Shown here piece after piece: positions 17,032-25,144 of a DNA stretch of 64,000 nucleotides. The notes under the pieces are model-generated. The model was not told the DNA's origin, did not search any database, and saw only the letters and a program-made list of their open reading frames with translations. The stretch covers positions 5,456,001-5,520,000 of the forward strand of contig NZ_CP094534.1 in NCBI RefSeq assembly GCF_022811645.1, read 5' to 3'. Source of the stretch: Hymenobacter monticola. GTDB taxonomy: Bacteria; Bacteroidota; Bacteroidia; Cytophagales; Hymenobacteraceae. The stretch's first letter is position 1, and every line of letters begins with the position of its first letter. A program made the translations under genes and the position numbers.

Positions 17032-18552
17032 ATGCAGATATTTCGCAACAACAAGGCGGCTGCGGCCTTATTCGCAGCATTTTTGGGCCTGGGTGCCGTC
17101 TCGTCGTGCCAGAAGGACAAGCTAGACCCGGCCCCCCAGACCGTGTTTTTCGACAAGGTGGTGTTTGATACGCCCGCCCGCGTCGAGTTGCAGGCCAATG
17201 CGCTGTACAGCTACGTAAAAGCCGGCATTTTCCTGGGCGGCCGGGTGCAGATTTTTGGCGACATCCGCGCCAACGACTTCCTCAACCGTGCCTCCAACCT
17301 TGTGACCGGCACGGCCGTGTGGAACCACACGCTCACCGAAACGTCGCAGAACGACGTCATCAATACCTGGGGCGCGGGCTATGCGGCCATCAACCAGGCC
17401 AACGTGTTTCTGGCCGGCATGGACGCCAACGCTGCCAAGTTCGGGGCGGCGCCCTTCCCGGCCGACTTTACCACTAAGGCCAACAACTACCGCGGCGAGG
17501 CCCGGTTTCTGCGCGCGCTGTGCTACTACCACCTGCTGCAGTTCTACGCCCGGCCCTACGCCGACGGCGCAGGCAGCAAGCCCGGTCTGCCCTTACGCCT
17601 GAAGGCAGAAACCGACGGCACCGGCAACGACCTGCCGCGCAGCACGGTGGCCCAGGTGTACGACCAGATTCTGGAGGACCTGAACTATGCCGAAACCAAC
17701 CTGCCGCTGACCTACGGCACCACCGCCACTACGGCCAACGTGACGCGCGCCCACCGCAACACCGCCATTGCCCTGAAAACGCGGGTGTACCTGAGCATGG
17801 GCCGCTATGCCGACGTCATACGCGAAGCCGACAAGCTGGTGCCCGCCGCCGCGCCCTTCGTGGCCCCCACCGGCGTGCCCAACGCCCTGAACCCATCGAT
17901 AACCGCCGTGTTTGGCGGCTCGCAGGAAACCACGGAGAGCATTTTCTCCTCGCCCTTCACCGTGGCCGATGGCCCGGGCACGCAAAACCAGCTGGCCTAC
18001 TACTTCCTGCCCCCCGGCGCCGCCAACGGCGGTAATGGCGAATACGGCCTGAACACCGCCGCGGGCGGCATCCTGGCCAGCCCGGCCTTTGCCGCCACCG
18101 ACGCCCGCCGCACCAACTTTGTGCAGGTGGTGGGCACGGAGTCGTTTCTGAAGAAGTACGCCTCCGGCACCAACACCAGCTCGCCCTACACCGACAAGGC
18201 CCCCGTCATTCGCTACGCCGAGGTGATGCTGAACCTGGCCGAAGCCCGCGTGCGCTCCACCAACAGCGTGGATGCCCGGGCCCTGCTGTTGCTCAACGCC
18301 GTGCGCACCCGCTCGAACCCGGCCGGCGCCTACGCTACGTTCGCCTCGGTTTCCGATTTCACCGACGCCCTGCTGCTGGAGCGCCGCATCGAGTTCCTGG
18401 GCGAAGGCCTGCGCAACATCGACATCATGCGCCTCAACGCCCCCATTCCCGGCAAGGGCACCATCTCGGCCGTCAACCCATCGGACGTGCTCTACGTGTG
18501 GCCCATTCCGTTCACGGAACTGTCCACCAATAAATCGATGACGCGCAACTAA
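17032..18552 (+). CDS. RagB/SusD family nutrient-uptake outer membrane lipoprotein
   Basis: 506 residues from ATG 17032. The lipoprotein signal ends in AVSSC (cysteine near residue 26). The body shows the SusD pattern of TPR-like helices (RGEARFLRALCYYHLLQFYA, YAEVMLNLAEARVR, LLERRIEFLGEGLRNIDIMR) and the C-terminal LYVWPIPFTEL. It should form the surface lid on the SusC barrel encoded just upstream in the same operon. A strong terminator follows the stop. The substrate is not evident. Confidence 0.95.
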   Translation: MQIFRNNKAAAALFAAFLGLGAVSSCQKDKLDPAPQTVFFDKVVFDTPARVELQANALYSYVKAGIFLGGRVQIFGDIRANDFLNRASNLVTGTAVWNHTLTETSQNDVINTWGAGYAAINQANVFLAGMDANAAKFGAAPFPADFTTKANNYRGEARFLRALCYYHLLQFYARPYADGAGSKPGLPLRLKAETDGTGNDLPRSTVAQVYDQILEDLNYAETNLPLTYGTTATTANVTRAHRNTAIALKTRVYLSMGRYADVIREADKLVPAAAPFVAPTGVPNALNPSITAVFGGSQETTESIFSSPFTVADGPGTQNQLAYYFLPPGAANGGNGEYGLNTAAGGILASPAFAATDARRTNFVQVVGTESFLKKYASGTNTSSPYTDKAPVIRYAEVMLNLAEARVRSTNSVDARALLLLNAVRTRSNPAGAYATFASVSDFTDALLLERRIEFLGEGLRNIDIMRLNAPIPGKGTISAVNPSDVLYVWPIPFTELSTNKSMTRN

Positions 18553-18580
18553 GCGCCCCAAGCGTTTTTGGTTGAAATGA

Positions 18581-18617
18581 AAAGCGGCTTGCCCAACTTG
18601 GGCAAGCCGCTTTTTTT
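18581..18617. terminator. bidirectional terminator between susD and the RDD gene
   Basis: AAAGCGGCTTGCCCA (18581-18595) pairs with 18599-18613 and is flanked by T run and A run, so it can end the plus-strand SusCD transcript and the convergent minus-strand RDD transcript. Confidence 0.88.
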
Positions 18618-18637
18618 GTCATTATCTGGCTGCTTCT

Positions 18638-19357
18638 CTACGCGCTGGCGGCCAGGTGGGCGTGGTCGCGGAGCACAGTTTGGAGGAAGGGGCCGTCAGG
18701 CAAGTCGGTACGGATGCCGGTGATTTCCTTCACCTTGTTGGCAATTTCATTCAGCACCTCGTAGTTATCGCGGGCTTTGGCTTGCTGCATCAGCTGGCGG
18801 ATGAGGGCCACGTCGTGGTCGGCCAGCAGCGCCGCCTGCGGAAACACAGGCTGGTAGCCCTCAATCGGGCTGAGGCCGGGGGCCAGCGGCGAGGTGGCCT
18901 GCGGGCGCACCTTCACCACGGTGGTGCCGGCGGCCATGTCGCCGAGGCGCTGCCCGCGGCCGTTGGCGGCAATGGTGATGATGGCCACCAGCCCGCCGAA
19001 CAGGCCGGTATCGACGATGCGCAGCAGCCAGCGCAGCAGGTAGTCGCCCACGCTGGGCGCGGTGCCGTCGAGGCGCATCACGCGGATGTCGCGGGCCTGC
19101 TTGCCGATGCTCTGGCCATTGAAAAATACCTCACACACCAAGTGATAGAACACGTAAGGCACCCCAATTAGCAGCCCCATTGAGGCGGTGGCCGTCCCAC
19201 CCTTCAAGCCCATTGCAGCAAAAATCAGCACGCAGGCGATTGCCCAGGCCCCCAGCACCAGGTTGTCGAGAATGGCCGCCACGATGCGGTCGCCGAGGCT
19301 GGCGACTTCGTATTCGAGCGAAACGTTTTGGGCGGTGTGGACGCGGATGGTAGCCAT
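18638..19357 (-). CDS. RDD family membrane protein
   Basis: 239 residues starting at ATG 19357-19355 (MATIRVHTAQNVSLEYEVAS); a longer in-frame opening is unlikely. RDD domain: LGDRIVAAILDNLVLGAWAI contains the Arg-Asp pair, followed by hydrophobic helices and NGQSIGKQARDIRV. A cytosolic helical tail of ~90 residues follows. Function is largely unknown, although members have been linked to ion exchange. In Bacteroidota RDD genes commonly lie beside SpoIIM, DUF4129 and MoxR genes, as here, though this copy is divergently transcribed. Confidence 0.9.
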   Translation of the reverse strand: MATIRVHTAQNVSLEYEVASLGDRIVAAILDNLVLGAWAIACVLIFAAMGLKGGTATASMGLLIGVPYVFYHLVCEVFFNGQSIGKQARDIRVMRLDGTAPSVGDYLLRWLLRIVDTGLFGGLVAIITIAANGRGQRLGDMAAGTTVVKVRPQATSPLAPGLSPIEGYQPVFPQAALLADHDVALIRQLMQQAKARDNYEVLNEIANKVKEITGIRTDLPDGPFLQTVLRDHAHLAASA

Positions 19358-19461
19358 GGCGGTGGATGGGGATTTTCCGACGAAGAAACGCCAAAACCAG
19401 CCCCGCGCAAAACTTGGGCGCCGTTCGGCTGGGAGCGGGTGCTTCGGTGGCAACGGCTTCC

Positions 19462-19469
19462 TATCTTTA
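19462..19469 (+). promoter_or_regulatory. candidate -7 element TATCTTTA for the MoxR cluster
   Basis: Near match to TAnnTTTG, 19 nt before ATG 19489, in the 131-base divergent gap between RDD and SpoIIM genes. The -33 box is unclear. Confidence 0.3.
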
Positions 19470-19488
19470 AGCCCTTCAACTTAGCCCC

Positions 19489-20448
19489 ATGCGAGAAGCC
19501 GTTTTTTTGCGCCAGAACCAGGAGCGCTGGCAGCAGTACGAGAAGCGGCCCCAGGTGGGCCCCGACGAGTTGGCCGCCCGCTTCGTGGCCCTCACCGACG
19601 ACCTGGCCTACGCTCAGACCTTCTACCCCACCTCTCCCACCACGGCCTACCTCAACGGCCTGGCCGGTAAGGTGCACCAGCGCCTCTACGCCAACAAGCG
19701 CCAAGACCACGGCCGCTTCGGCCGGTTCTGGGCCGTGGAGCTGCCGCTGGTGGTGGCCCGGCACCACCGCACGCTGGCTTTCACGGCCGTACTTTTCCTG
19801 GTGTTCACCGCTTTGGGGGCGCTGTCGGCGGCCTACGACGACTCGTTTGTGCGCGTCATCCTGGGCGACGGCTACGTGAACCAAACCATCGAAAACATCC
19901 GCAAGGGCGACCCCATGGCCGTGTACAAGAAGGAAGGCGAGACACTCATGTTTTTGGGTATCACGGCCAACAACATTTACGTCGCCCTTGCCACGTTCGT
20001 GTTTGGCGCTACGCTGGGTGTGGGCACGCTGGTGTTCATGTTTCGGAATGCGCTGATGCTGGGCGCGTTTCAGTATTTCTTCTACCACTACCACGTGCTC
20101 AAGGCCTCGGTGCTCACCATCTGGATTCACGGCACGCTGGAAATCTCGGCCATCGTGGTGGCCGGGGCCGCGGGCTTTGTGATGGCGCGGGGCCTCTTGT
20201 TTCCGGGCACGTTCAGCCGAAGCGAAGCCTTCCGGCTGGCCGCGCGCGACGGGCTGAAGATGGCCATTGGGCTGGTGCCCATTTTCGTGGTGGCCGGTTT
20301 TCTCGAAGGTTTCGTGACGCGCCACACCGAAATGCCGCTGGCCGCCAGCTTGGGCATCATTGGCACGTCGGCGGCTTTCATTGGTTGGTATTTTGTGCTG
20401 TACCCGCGCCAGCTGGCGCGGCGGCAGGCCCGGGCTTCCGCTCTCTAG
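19489..20448 (+). CDS. SpoIIM family (stage II sporulation protein M-like) membrane protein
   Basis: 319 residues. A soluble N-terminal helix bundle (MREAVFLRQNQERWQQYEK) is followed by at least five hydrophobic segments with the family marks ANNIYVALATFVFGATLGVG and LTIWIHGTLEISAIVVAGAAG. In non-sporulating bacteria this family travels with RDD and MoxR-AAA genes. Its activity is not defined; it probably acts in envelope or membrane remodelling (inference). First gene of the plus-strand cluster that runs to the DUF58 gene. Confidence 0.9.
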   Translation: MREAVFLRQNQERWQQYEKRPQVGPDELAARFVALTDDLAYAQTFYPTSPTTAYLNGLAGKVHQRLYANKRQDHGRFGRFWAVELPLVVARHHRTLAFTAVLFLVFTALGALSAAYDDSFVRVILGDGYVNQTIENIRKGDPMAVYKKEGETLMFLGITANNIYVALATFVFGATLGVGTLVFMFRNALMLGAFQYFFYHYHVLKASVLTIWIHGTLEISAIVVAGAAGFVMARGLLFPGTFSRSEAFRLAARDGLKMAIGLVPIFVVAGFLEGFVTRHTEMPLAASLGIIGTSAAFIGWYFVLYPRQLARRQARASAL

Positions 20449-20465
20449 ATTTCGATTAGCCACTT

Positions 20466-21422
20466 ATGCGTCAAAGTTTTACCCAAGCCGCCGACTTTTA
20501 CCGCGAGCGGGACTTCGGCCAGAAAATTGCGGCCACGCTGGAGTTCATCGGTGCCCACTGGCGGCCGCTGGGCCGGGTGCTTGCCTACGTGATGCTGCCC
20601 GCGCTGCTGGTGCGCAGCGTGTTGCAGGCCCTGATTCAGCAGTACTTGCCGATGGAGCTTTCGCGGCCCGAGTACACCACGCAGATGGACCAAACCGGGG
20701 CGTTGCGGCTGCAGGCCAGCATGTGGAACACCATCTTCACTTCGCCCGGCTACTGGGCCAGCTCCCTGGTGGGCTCCCTTTCGTTTTCGCTGCTGGTGGT
20801 GAGCGTGTACGGCTATCTGGTGCTGCTGGCCCGGCGCCGCACGCCCGGGCCGCCGCCCACCGTGGCCGAGGTGTGGGGCGTGGTGCGCAGCGAGTATCTG
20901 GGTACCTTTTTCTCGTTTTGGGCCACTGGGATGCTGGTGGGGCTGGGTTTCCTTGTCCTAACTATTCCCGGCATTTACCTCAGCGTGGTGCTGAGTTTGT
21001 TTTTCATCGTGCGCATGAGCGAAGGCACCGGCTTCGGGGCCACGTTTAGCCGCTGCCGGCTGCTGATGCGCGGCAAGTGGTGGTCTACTTTAGGCCTTAT
21101 TACCGTTGCGCTGCTGTTGTATTACGTGGTGCTGGCCGGCATTGGCGGCGTGGCGGTGATGGTTTCGGGCGGGTTCTCGGCCATGGTCCAGGCCGCGCGC
21201 ACCCGGTCGCCCCTGGTGCAGGTGGTCGTGAGCTGCATCAACAGCCTTTCCTCGCTGCTGCTCTACCCGCCGCTGCTGCTGGCCCTGGCGTTTCAGTATT
21301 TCAACCTGGTGGAGCGCCACGACGGCACCGGCCTGCGCCTGCAGCTCGATTTGCTGGGCCAAACGGCCGCGCCGCAGGCAAGTAACGCCGCCTACCAGCC
21401 CCACGACGAAGGCGAGTACTAG
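20466..21422 (+). CDS. polytopic membrane protein of the MoxR cluster, paralog 1
   Basis: 318 residues, with about six hydrophobic segments (AYVMLPALLVRSVLQ, SLSFSLLVVSVYGYLVLLA, LVLTIPGIYLSVVLSLFF, GLITVALLLYYVVLAGIGG). The N-terminal DFYRERDFGQKIAATLEFI and the C-terminal LAFQYFNLVERHDGTGLR ... DEGEY recur in the next gene. No named catalytic motif. It lies 17 bases after the SpoIIM gene, so one operon is likely. Confidence 0.75.
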   Translation: MRQSFTQAADFYRERDFGQKIAATLEFIGAHWRPLGRVLAYVMLPALLVRSVLQALIQQYLPMELSRPEYTTQMDQTGALRLQASMWNTIFTSPGYWASSLVGSLSFSLLVVSVYGYLVLLARRRTPGPPPTVAEVWGVVRSEYLGTFFSFWATGMLVGLGFLVLTIPGIYLSVVLSLFFIVRMSEGTGFGATFSRCRLLMRGKWWSTLGLITVALLLYYVVLAGIGGVAVMVSGGFSAMVQAARTRSPLVQVVVSCINSLSSLLLYPPLLLALAFQYFNLVERHDGTGLRLQLDLLGQTAAPQASNAAYQPHDEGEY

Positions 21423-21464
21423 CGTCAGGCCATCCGCAACACCCTTCTTAATTCCTACTAAGCT

Positions 21465-22475
21465 GTGACACAAGCAAAAAGCAAGTTTACCCACGAGTCC
21501 GACTTCCGCCGGGAGCGGGACTTTGGGGCCAAAATCGGGGCCACATTCGAGTTTGTGGCGGCGCAATTCAAGCCGCTGCTGAAGTGTTTGCTGTGCTTCG
21601 TGCTGCCGGGCGCGCTGCTGGCGGGCATTGGCATGGGGCTTATCATGGGCAAGATGCTGGACATGATGCCCAACCTACCCGGCCGCCGCAGCACCTTGGG
21701 CGAGCCGGTGGAAGTTGCGCAGTCCTACAATTCCAATCCGTTTGCCAACGCCAGCACCGTTCTGGGCGTTGGCCTGACGGCGCTGGGCGTTTTGGCCGCC
21801 GTCATCCTGCTTTCGAGCACCGTGTATGCCTTCGTGCGCGTGCGCATGGCCACCCCGCCCGAGGAGCGGGTGGAGCCCGGCCGCGTGTGGGCGGCGCTGT
21901 GGCCCCGGCTGGGCCGCGTGCTGGGCGCCTTTCTGCTGCTGGGCTTCCTGCTGACGGTTGGCTTTGGCGTGGTGGGCGGCGCCCTCAGCCTCATCGGCCC
22001 GGGCTTTGTGGTGCTGCTGATGCCGCTGCTGCTGTGGCTGATGGTGTGCCTGTCGCTGTATTTCCCGGTGTTGTGGATGGAGGACGGCGGCCTGCTGGCG
22101 GCGCTCCGGCGCTGCTTCTACCTGATAAAAGGCAAGTGGTGGTCGACGTTCGGCTTGTACATGATTATCACTTTCATCACCGGTGTTATCAACTACTTGT
22201 TTATCATTCCTTTCTATGCGCTGATGATAAGCAAGATGCTGCTGCACTGGCAGTTCGATACTGAAATTCTGAGCCTGGCAGCCATGAGCTTCTACGCGCT
22301 GGGCTGGGTGTTCACGGCGGTGCTGCCGCTGGTGGCCATGCTGTTTCAGTATTTCAACCTGGTGGAGCGCCGCGAAGGCGTGGGCCTGCGCCACCTCATC
22401 GGCACGCTGGGCCAAAGCGCGGCGCCGCAGGTGAGCAGCGCCGCCTACCGCCCCGACGAGGAAGGCGAATACTAG
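21465..22475 (+). CDS. polytopic membrane protein of the MoxR cluster, paralog 2
   Basis: 336 residues beginning at GTG 21465; no ATG is available in frame ahead of the conserved N-terminus. It repeats the layout of the preceding gene: DFRRERDFGAKIGATFEFV at the start, RRCFYLIKGKWWSTFGLYMI (matching RCRLLMRGKWWSTLGLI in paralog 1), and LFQYFNLVERREGVGLR ... DEEGEY at the end. The pair therefore arose by tandem duplication and may form a heteromer in the inner membrane (inference). Confidence 0.72.
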   Translation: MTQAKSKFTHESDFRRERDFGAKIGATFEFVAAQFKPLLKCLLCFVLPGALLAGIGMGLIMGKMLDMMPNLPGRRSTLGEPVEVAQSYNSNPFANASTVLGVGLTALGVLAAVILLSSTVYAFVRVRMATPPEERVEPGRVWAALWPRLGRVLGAFLLLGFLLTVGFGVVGGALSLIGPGFVVLLMPLLLWLMVCLSLYFPVLWMEDGGLLAALRRCFYLIKGKWWSTFGLYMIITFITGVINYLFIIPFYALMISKMLLHWQFDTEILSLAAMSFYALGWVFTAVLPLVAMLFQYFNLVERREGVGLRHLIGTLGQSAAPQVSSAAYRPDEEGEY

Positions 22476-22539
22476 CGCCTGGCGGCTAGCTTTGAGCAAC
22501 TAATAACCGGCTGATGAAGGCCGTTGTCTTGTCTTTGGC

Positions 22540-23373
22540 GTGCGCAAACTTCCTACGCTTGCATTAAACCGTAACAGCCGGCGCCACCTGCCGTGGGGCC
22601 TGCTGCTGGCCGGGTGCCTGGCGCTTTCGGGCGCGCCTACGCTGGGCGCGCCCGAAAGCGCCAGGCACCCGGCCCCGGCCGAATTCCGGGCCCGGCCGCT
22701 GCCGCCCGACCGCAGCTCGCCCTTGCCCGCGCGCCGCCTCGACGCGGAACGGCTGCGCGAGCTGGCCAGCCAGCGCGACTTCCGCTACGTGGAGCCCAAC
22801 GCCCGCACCGACGCCTGGGGCGCCTTTTGGGCGCGCATCTGGCGCTGGCTGAGCAACCTATTCAGCACACCCACCGGCCGCGTGACGTGGAAATACGGGG
22901 TGTATGCTGTGGCTCTGGCCGTGCTGGTGTATGCCGTGCTGAAGCTGATGCAGGTGGACGTGACGGCCGCCTTCGGGCGCGCGGGCCGGCGCGGGCAGCT
23001 GGAATACGACACCGCCGGGGAGAACATTCACGAAGTGGATTTCCGCACCCGCATTGCCGAAGCCGAAGCAGCCGGCAACTTCCGCCTGGCCACCCGCCTG
23101 GGCTACCTCGAAGTGCTCAAGCACCTCACCGACGGCGGCCTCATTCAGTGGCAGCCCGACAAGACCAACCACGCCTACCTGGCGGAGCTGGCGGCCGGGC
23201 CGGTGCGCGACGCCTTCCGGGCCGCCACCCGCGAGTTTGAATACGTGTGGTACGGCGACCTGCGCCTCAACGCCTCCCTCTACCAGCAGGCCCGGGCCAG
23301 CCAGCGCGCCGTGAGCAGCCTGCTCGCGGGCCGGCCGGCTCCGGTTCCGGCCGCTATTCCCCTGCCCGCCTGA
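22540..23373 (+). CDS. DUF4129 domain-containing protein
   Basis: 277 residues from GTG 22540. The N-terminal hydrophobic segment is short and contains LLAGC, so it may be a signal peptide or lipoprotein signal. A transmembrane helix lies near 125-138 (YGVYAVALAVLVYAVL). The DUF4129 domain at the C-terminus has FRLATRLGYLEVLKHLTDGG and EFEYVWYGDLRLNASLY. DUF4129 proteins accompany MoxR/DUF58 genes, sometimes fused to transglutaminases. A perfect 30-bp inverted repeat lies inside codons 23-45. The stop overlaps the next start (TGATG). Confidence 0.82.
   Translation: MRKLPTLALNRNSRRHLPWGLLLAGCLALSGAPTLGAPESARHPAPAEFRARPLPPDRSSPLPARRLDAERLRELASQRDFRYVEPNARTDAWGAFWARIWRWLSNLFSTPTGRVTWKYGVYAVALAVLVYAVLKLMQVDVTAAFGRAGRRGQLEYDTAGENIHEVDFRTRIAEAEAAGNFRLATRLGYLEVLKHLTDGGLIQWQPDKTNHAYLAELAAGPVRDAFRAATREFEYVWYGDLRLNASLYQQARASQRAVSSLLAGRPAPVPAAIPLPA
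22608..22674. repeat. perfect 30-bp inverted repeat inside the DUF4129 gene
   Basis: Bases 22608-22637 are the exact reverse complement of 22645-22674, separated by TACGCTG. The arms are strongly GC-rich, so the mRNA hairpin would be very stable. No T run follows, so it is not a standard terminator. Confidence 0.95.
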
Positions 23374-24875
23374 TGCCGCAGCTCACCACGTTTCGCCTGT
23401 ATTTGCTGGGGGTAGCGCTGCTGTTTGCGGGCTACGTGACGCTGGAGTACAACCGGCCCAAGCCCCTGGACTGGTCGCCTACCTACATCAACAAGGACAA
23501 GATTCCCTACGGCACCTATGTGCTGTATGACCAGCTGCCGCGCCTGCTCGGCACCGACTCGGTGGAAACCGTGCGCCTGCCCGTGTACAGCCAGCTCACC
23601 GGCATGAGCCTGGAAGAATACCAGGGTTCCCGGGGCCCCACGGCTGAAGACCTCCGCGACGGCTGGCACGAAACATCGGCCGACACCTCGGCGATGGTCG
23701 AGGCCACGGATTCGGCGGCAACGGCAACGGCTGCCGTGACGGAGCCAACAGATTCCGCAACGGCCGGCGACGCGGACTCAACCGCCACCGCATCGGCCGC
23801 CGATTCTACCTCCCGGGCCGACGCCGATGACGAGGAAGCATACGAGGAGGCTGAAACCGAAGAATCGCCGGCTAGCATCCCCCTTCGGGCCGGACCGGCC
23901 AACTATTTGTTTATCAACGAGGGATTTGAACTAAGTCAGCTTGATGCCCGCGCGCTGCTGCAATATGTGGCCCGCGGCAACAACGCTTTTGTGGCCGCCA
24001 AGTACTTCCGCAGCCAACGCGGGCTGCTGCGCGATAGCCTGGGCTTCCGGGTGAAAGAGCTGGTGCCGGTCACGACCAAGGGCTACAAAGGCATTTTTTC
24101 CACCGACTCGGTGGAGCTGCGCTTCACCCATCCGAGACTGACCCAGGTCCGCATCCGCCTGCCCGGCACCAGTGTGGAGCAGTACCTCGAAGTAGATTCT
24201 GGCCGCGTGGGGCGCACCCTGGCCACCGATGCCCGGGGCCACGCCGTGTTTGTTCGCATTGATTACGGGCGCGGTCATTTTTACCTGTGCACCGCGCCAG
24301 TGGCCTTCACCAACTTCTACCTGCTGCGGCCGCACACGGCGGCCTTTGCCGAGGCGGCGCTGGCCTACCTGCCGGTGCGCCGGGCCTGGTGGGATGAATA
24401 CATGAAGCAAGGGCCAGTGGGCGAGCAGTCGCTGCTGCGGGTGGTATTTGCCCACGACGCGCTGCGTTGGGCCTACTACCTGTGCCTGTTTGGCGGGCTG
24501 CTGTTTGTGCTGATAGAAGCCCGGCGCCGGCAGCGCATCATTCCCACCATCAAGCCCTTGCCCAATACCACGCTGCTGTTCACGCGCACCGTAGCAAGCC
24601 TCTACCGCCAGGGCAGCAACCACGCGCTGATTGCCGAGAAAAAGGTGGCGCTGTTTCTGGACTACCTGCGCCACCGCTTCCAGGAAACCAACCCCGACTT
24701 TGCCGACGCTGATTTTCGGGAGCGCCTAAGCCAAAAGTCGGGCCTGACCCGCACGCGGGTAGACGAGCTGCTGCGGCTGGTAAACTTTGCCCGCACCGCG
24801 CCGCAGATGACGGACCAGCAGCTGCTGCAGCTGAGCAAGGCGCTTAGCGATTTTAAGCGGGAGGCCGGCCGATGA
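23373..24875 (+). CDS. DUF4350 domain-containing membrane protein
   Basis: 500 residues from ATG 23373, which overlaps the previous stop by one base. An N-terminal helix (YLLGVALLFAGYVTLEYN) leads into a periplasmic DUF4350-type domain (IPYGTYVLYDQLPRLL ... NEGFELSQLDARALLQYVARGN, FVRIDYGRGHFYLCTAP). A second helix (YYLCLFGGLLFVLIEARRR) and a cytosolic helical tail follow. Residues ~100-170 are an Asp/Glu/Ala/Thr-rich disordered insert. It is typically encoded between DUF4129 and MoxR; the role is unknown. Confidence 0.85.
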   Translation: MPQLTTFRLYLLGVALLFAGYVTLEYNRPKPLDWSPTYINKDKIPYGTYVLYDQLPRLLGTDSVETVRLPVYSQLTGMSLEEYQGSRGPTAEDLRDGWHETSADTSAMVEATDSAATATAAVTEPTDSATAGDADSTATASAADSTSRADADDEEAYEEAETEESPASIPLRAGPANYLFINEGFELSQLDARALLQYVARGNNAFVAAKYFRSQRGLLRDSLGFRVKELVPVTTKGYKGIFSTDSVELRFTHPRLTQVRIRLPGTSVEQYLEVDSGRVGRTLATDARGHAVFVRIDYGRGHFYLCTAPVAFTNFYLLRPHTAAFAEAALAYLPVRRAWWDEYMKQGPVGEQSLLRVVFAHDALRWAYYLCLFGGLLFVLIEARRRQRIIPTIKPLPNTTLLFTRTVASLYRQGSNHALIAEKKVALFLDYLRHRFQETNPDFADADFRERLSQKSGLTRTRVDELLRLVNFARTAPQMTDQQLLQLSKALSDFKREAGR

Positions 24876-25144
24876 ATCCTCACCTGCTTACCGTTGAAAA
24901 GCTGGCCATACTCATCAAATACCATTGGGATTTGCGAGGTTTCTACAAGCAGGCCACAGCTGCCGAAAAGGAACTAATGGATGTGGATTGGGATGATTTA
25001 GGCGATGTATTACAAGACCTGAAGCTTTACCACCGAAACCTAGTTTCGAAAGAATACGCCAAAAAAATATTCGCTAATCTACACGAGGTCTGCGCCGACG
25101 AAGAAACTGCTCAGACATTATTAGGCTACGCCAGCACTTTGTAA
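24872..25144 (+). CDS. small acidic hypothetical protein inserted before moxR
   Basis: 90 residues. ATG 24872 overlaps the DUF4350 stop (ATGA) and its TAA is directly followed by the MoxR ATG, so it is translated within the operon. The product is helical and acidic (VDWDDLGDVLQDLKLYHRNL). No family recognised. Its DNA is visibly more AT-rich and uses A/T-ending codons unlike both neighbours, which suggests recent acquisition despite perfect operon integration. Confidence 0.65.
   Translation: MNPHLLTVEKLAILIKYHWDLRGFYKQATAAEKELMDVDWDDLGDVLQDLKLYHRNLVSKEYAKKIFANLHEVCADEETAQTLLGYASTL

Noticed and set aside
22608..22674. Perfect inverted repeat as a transcription terminator
   Set aside because: No T run follows either arm and it lies early in an open reading frame within an operon.
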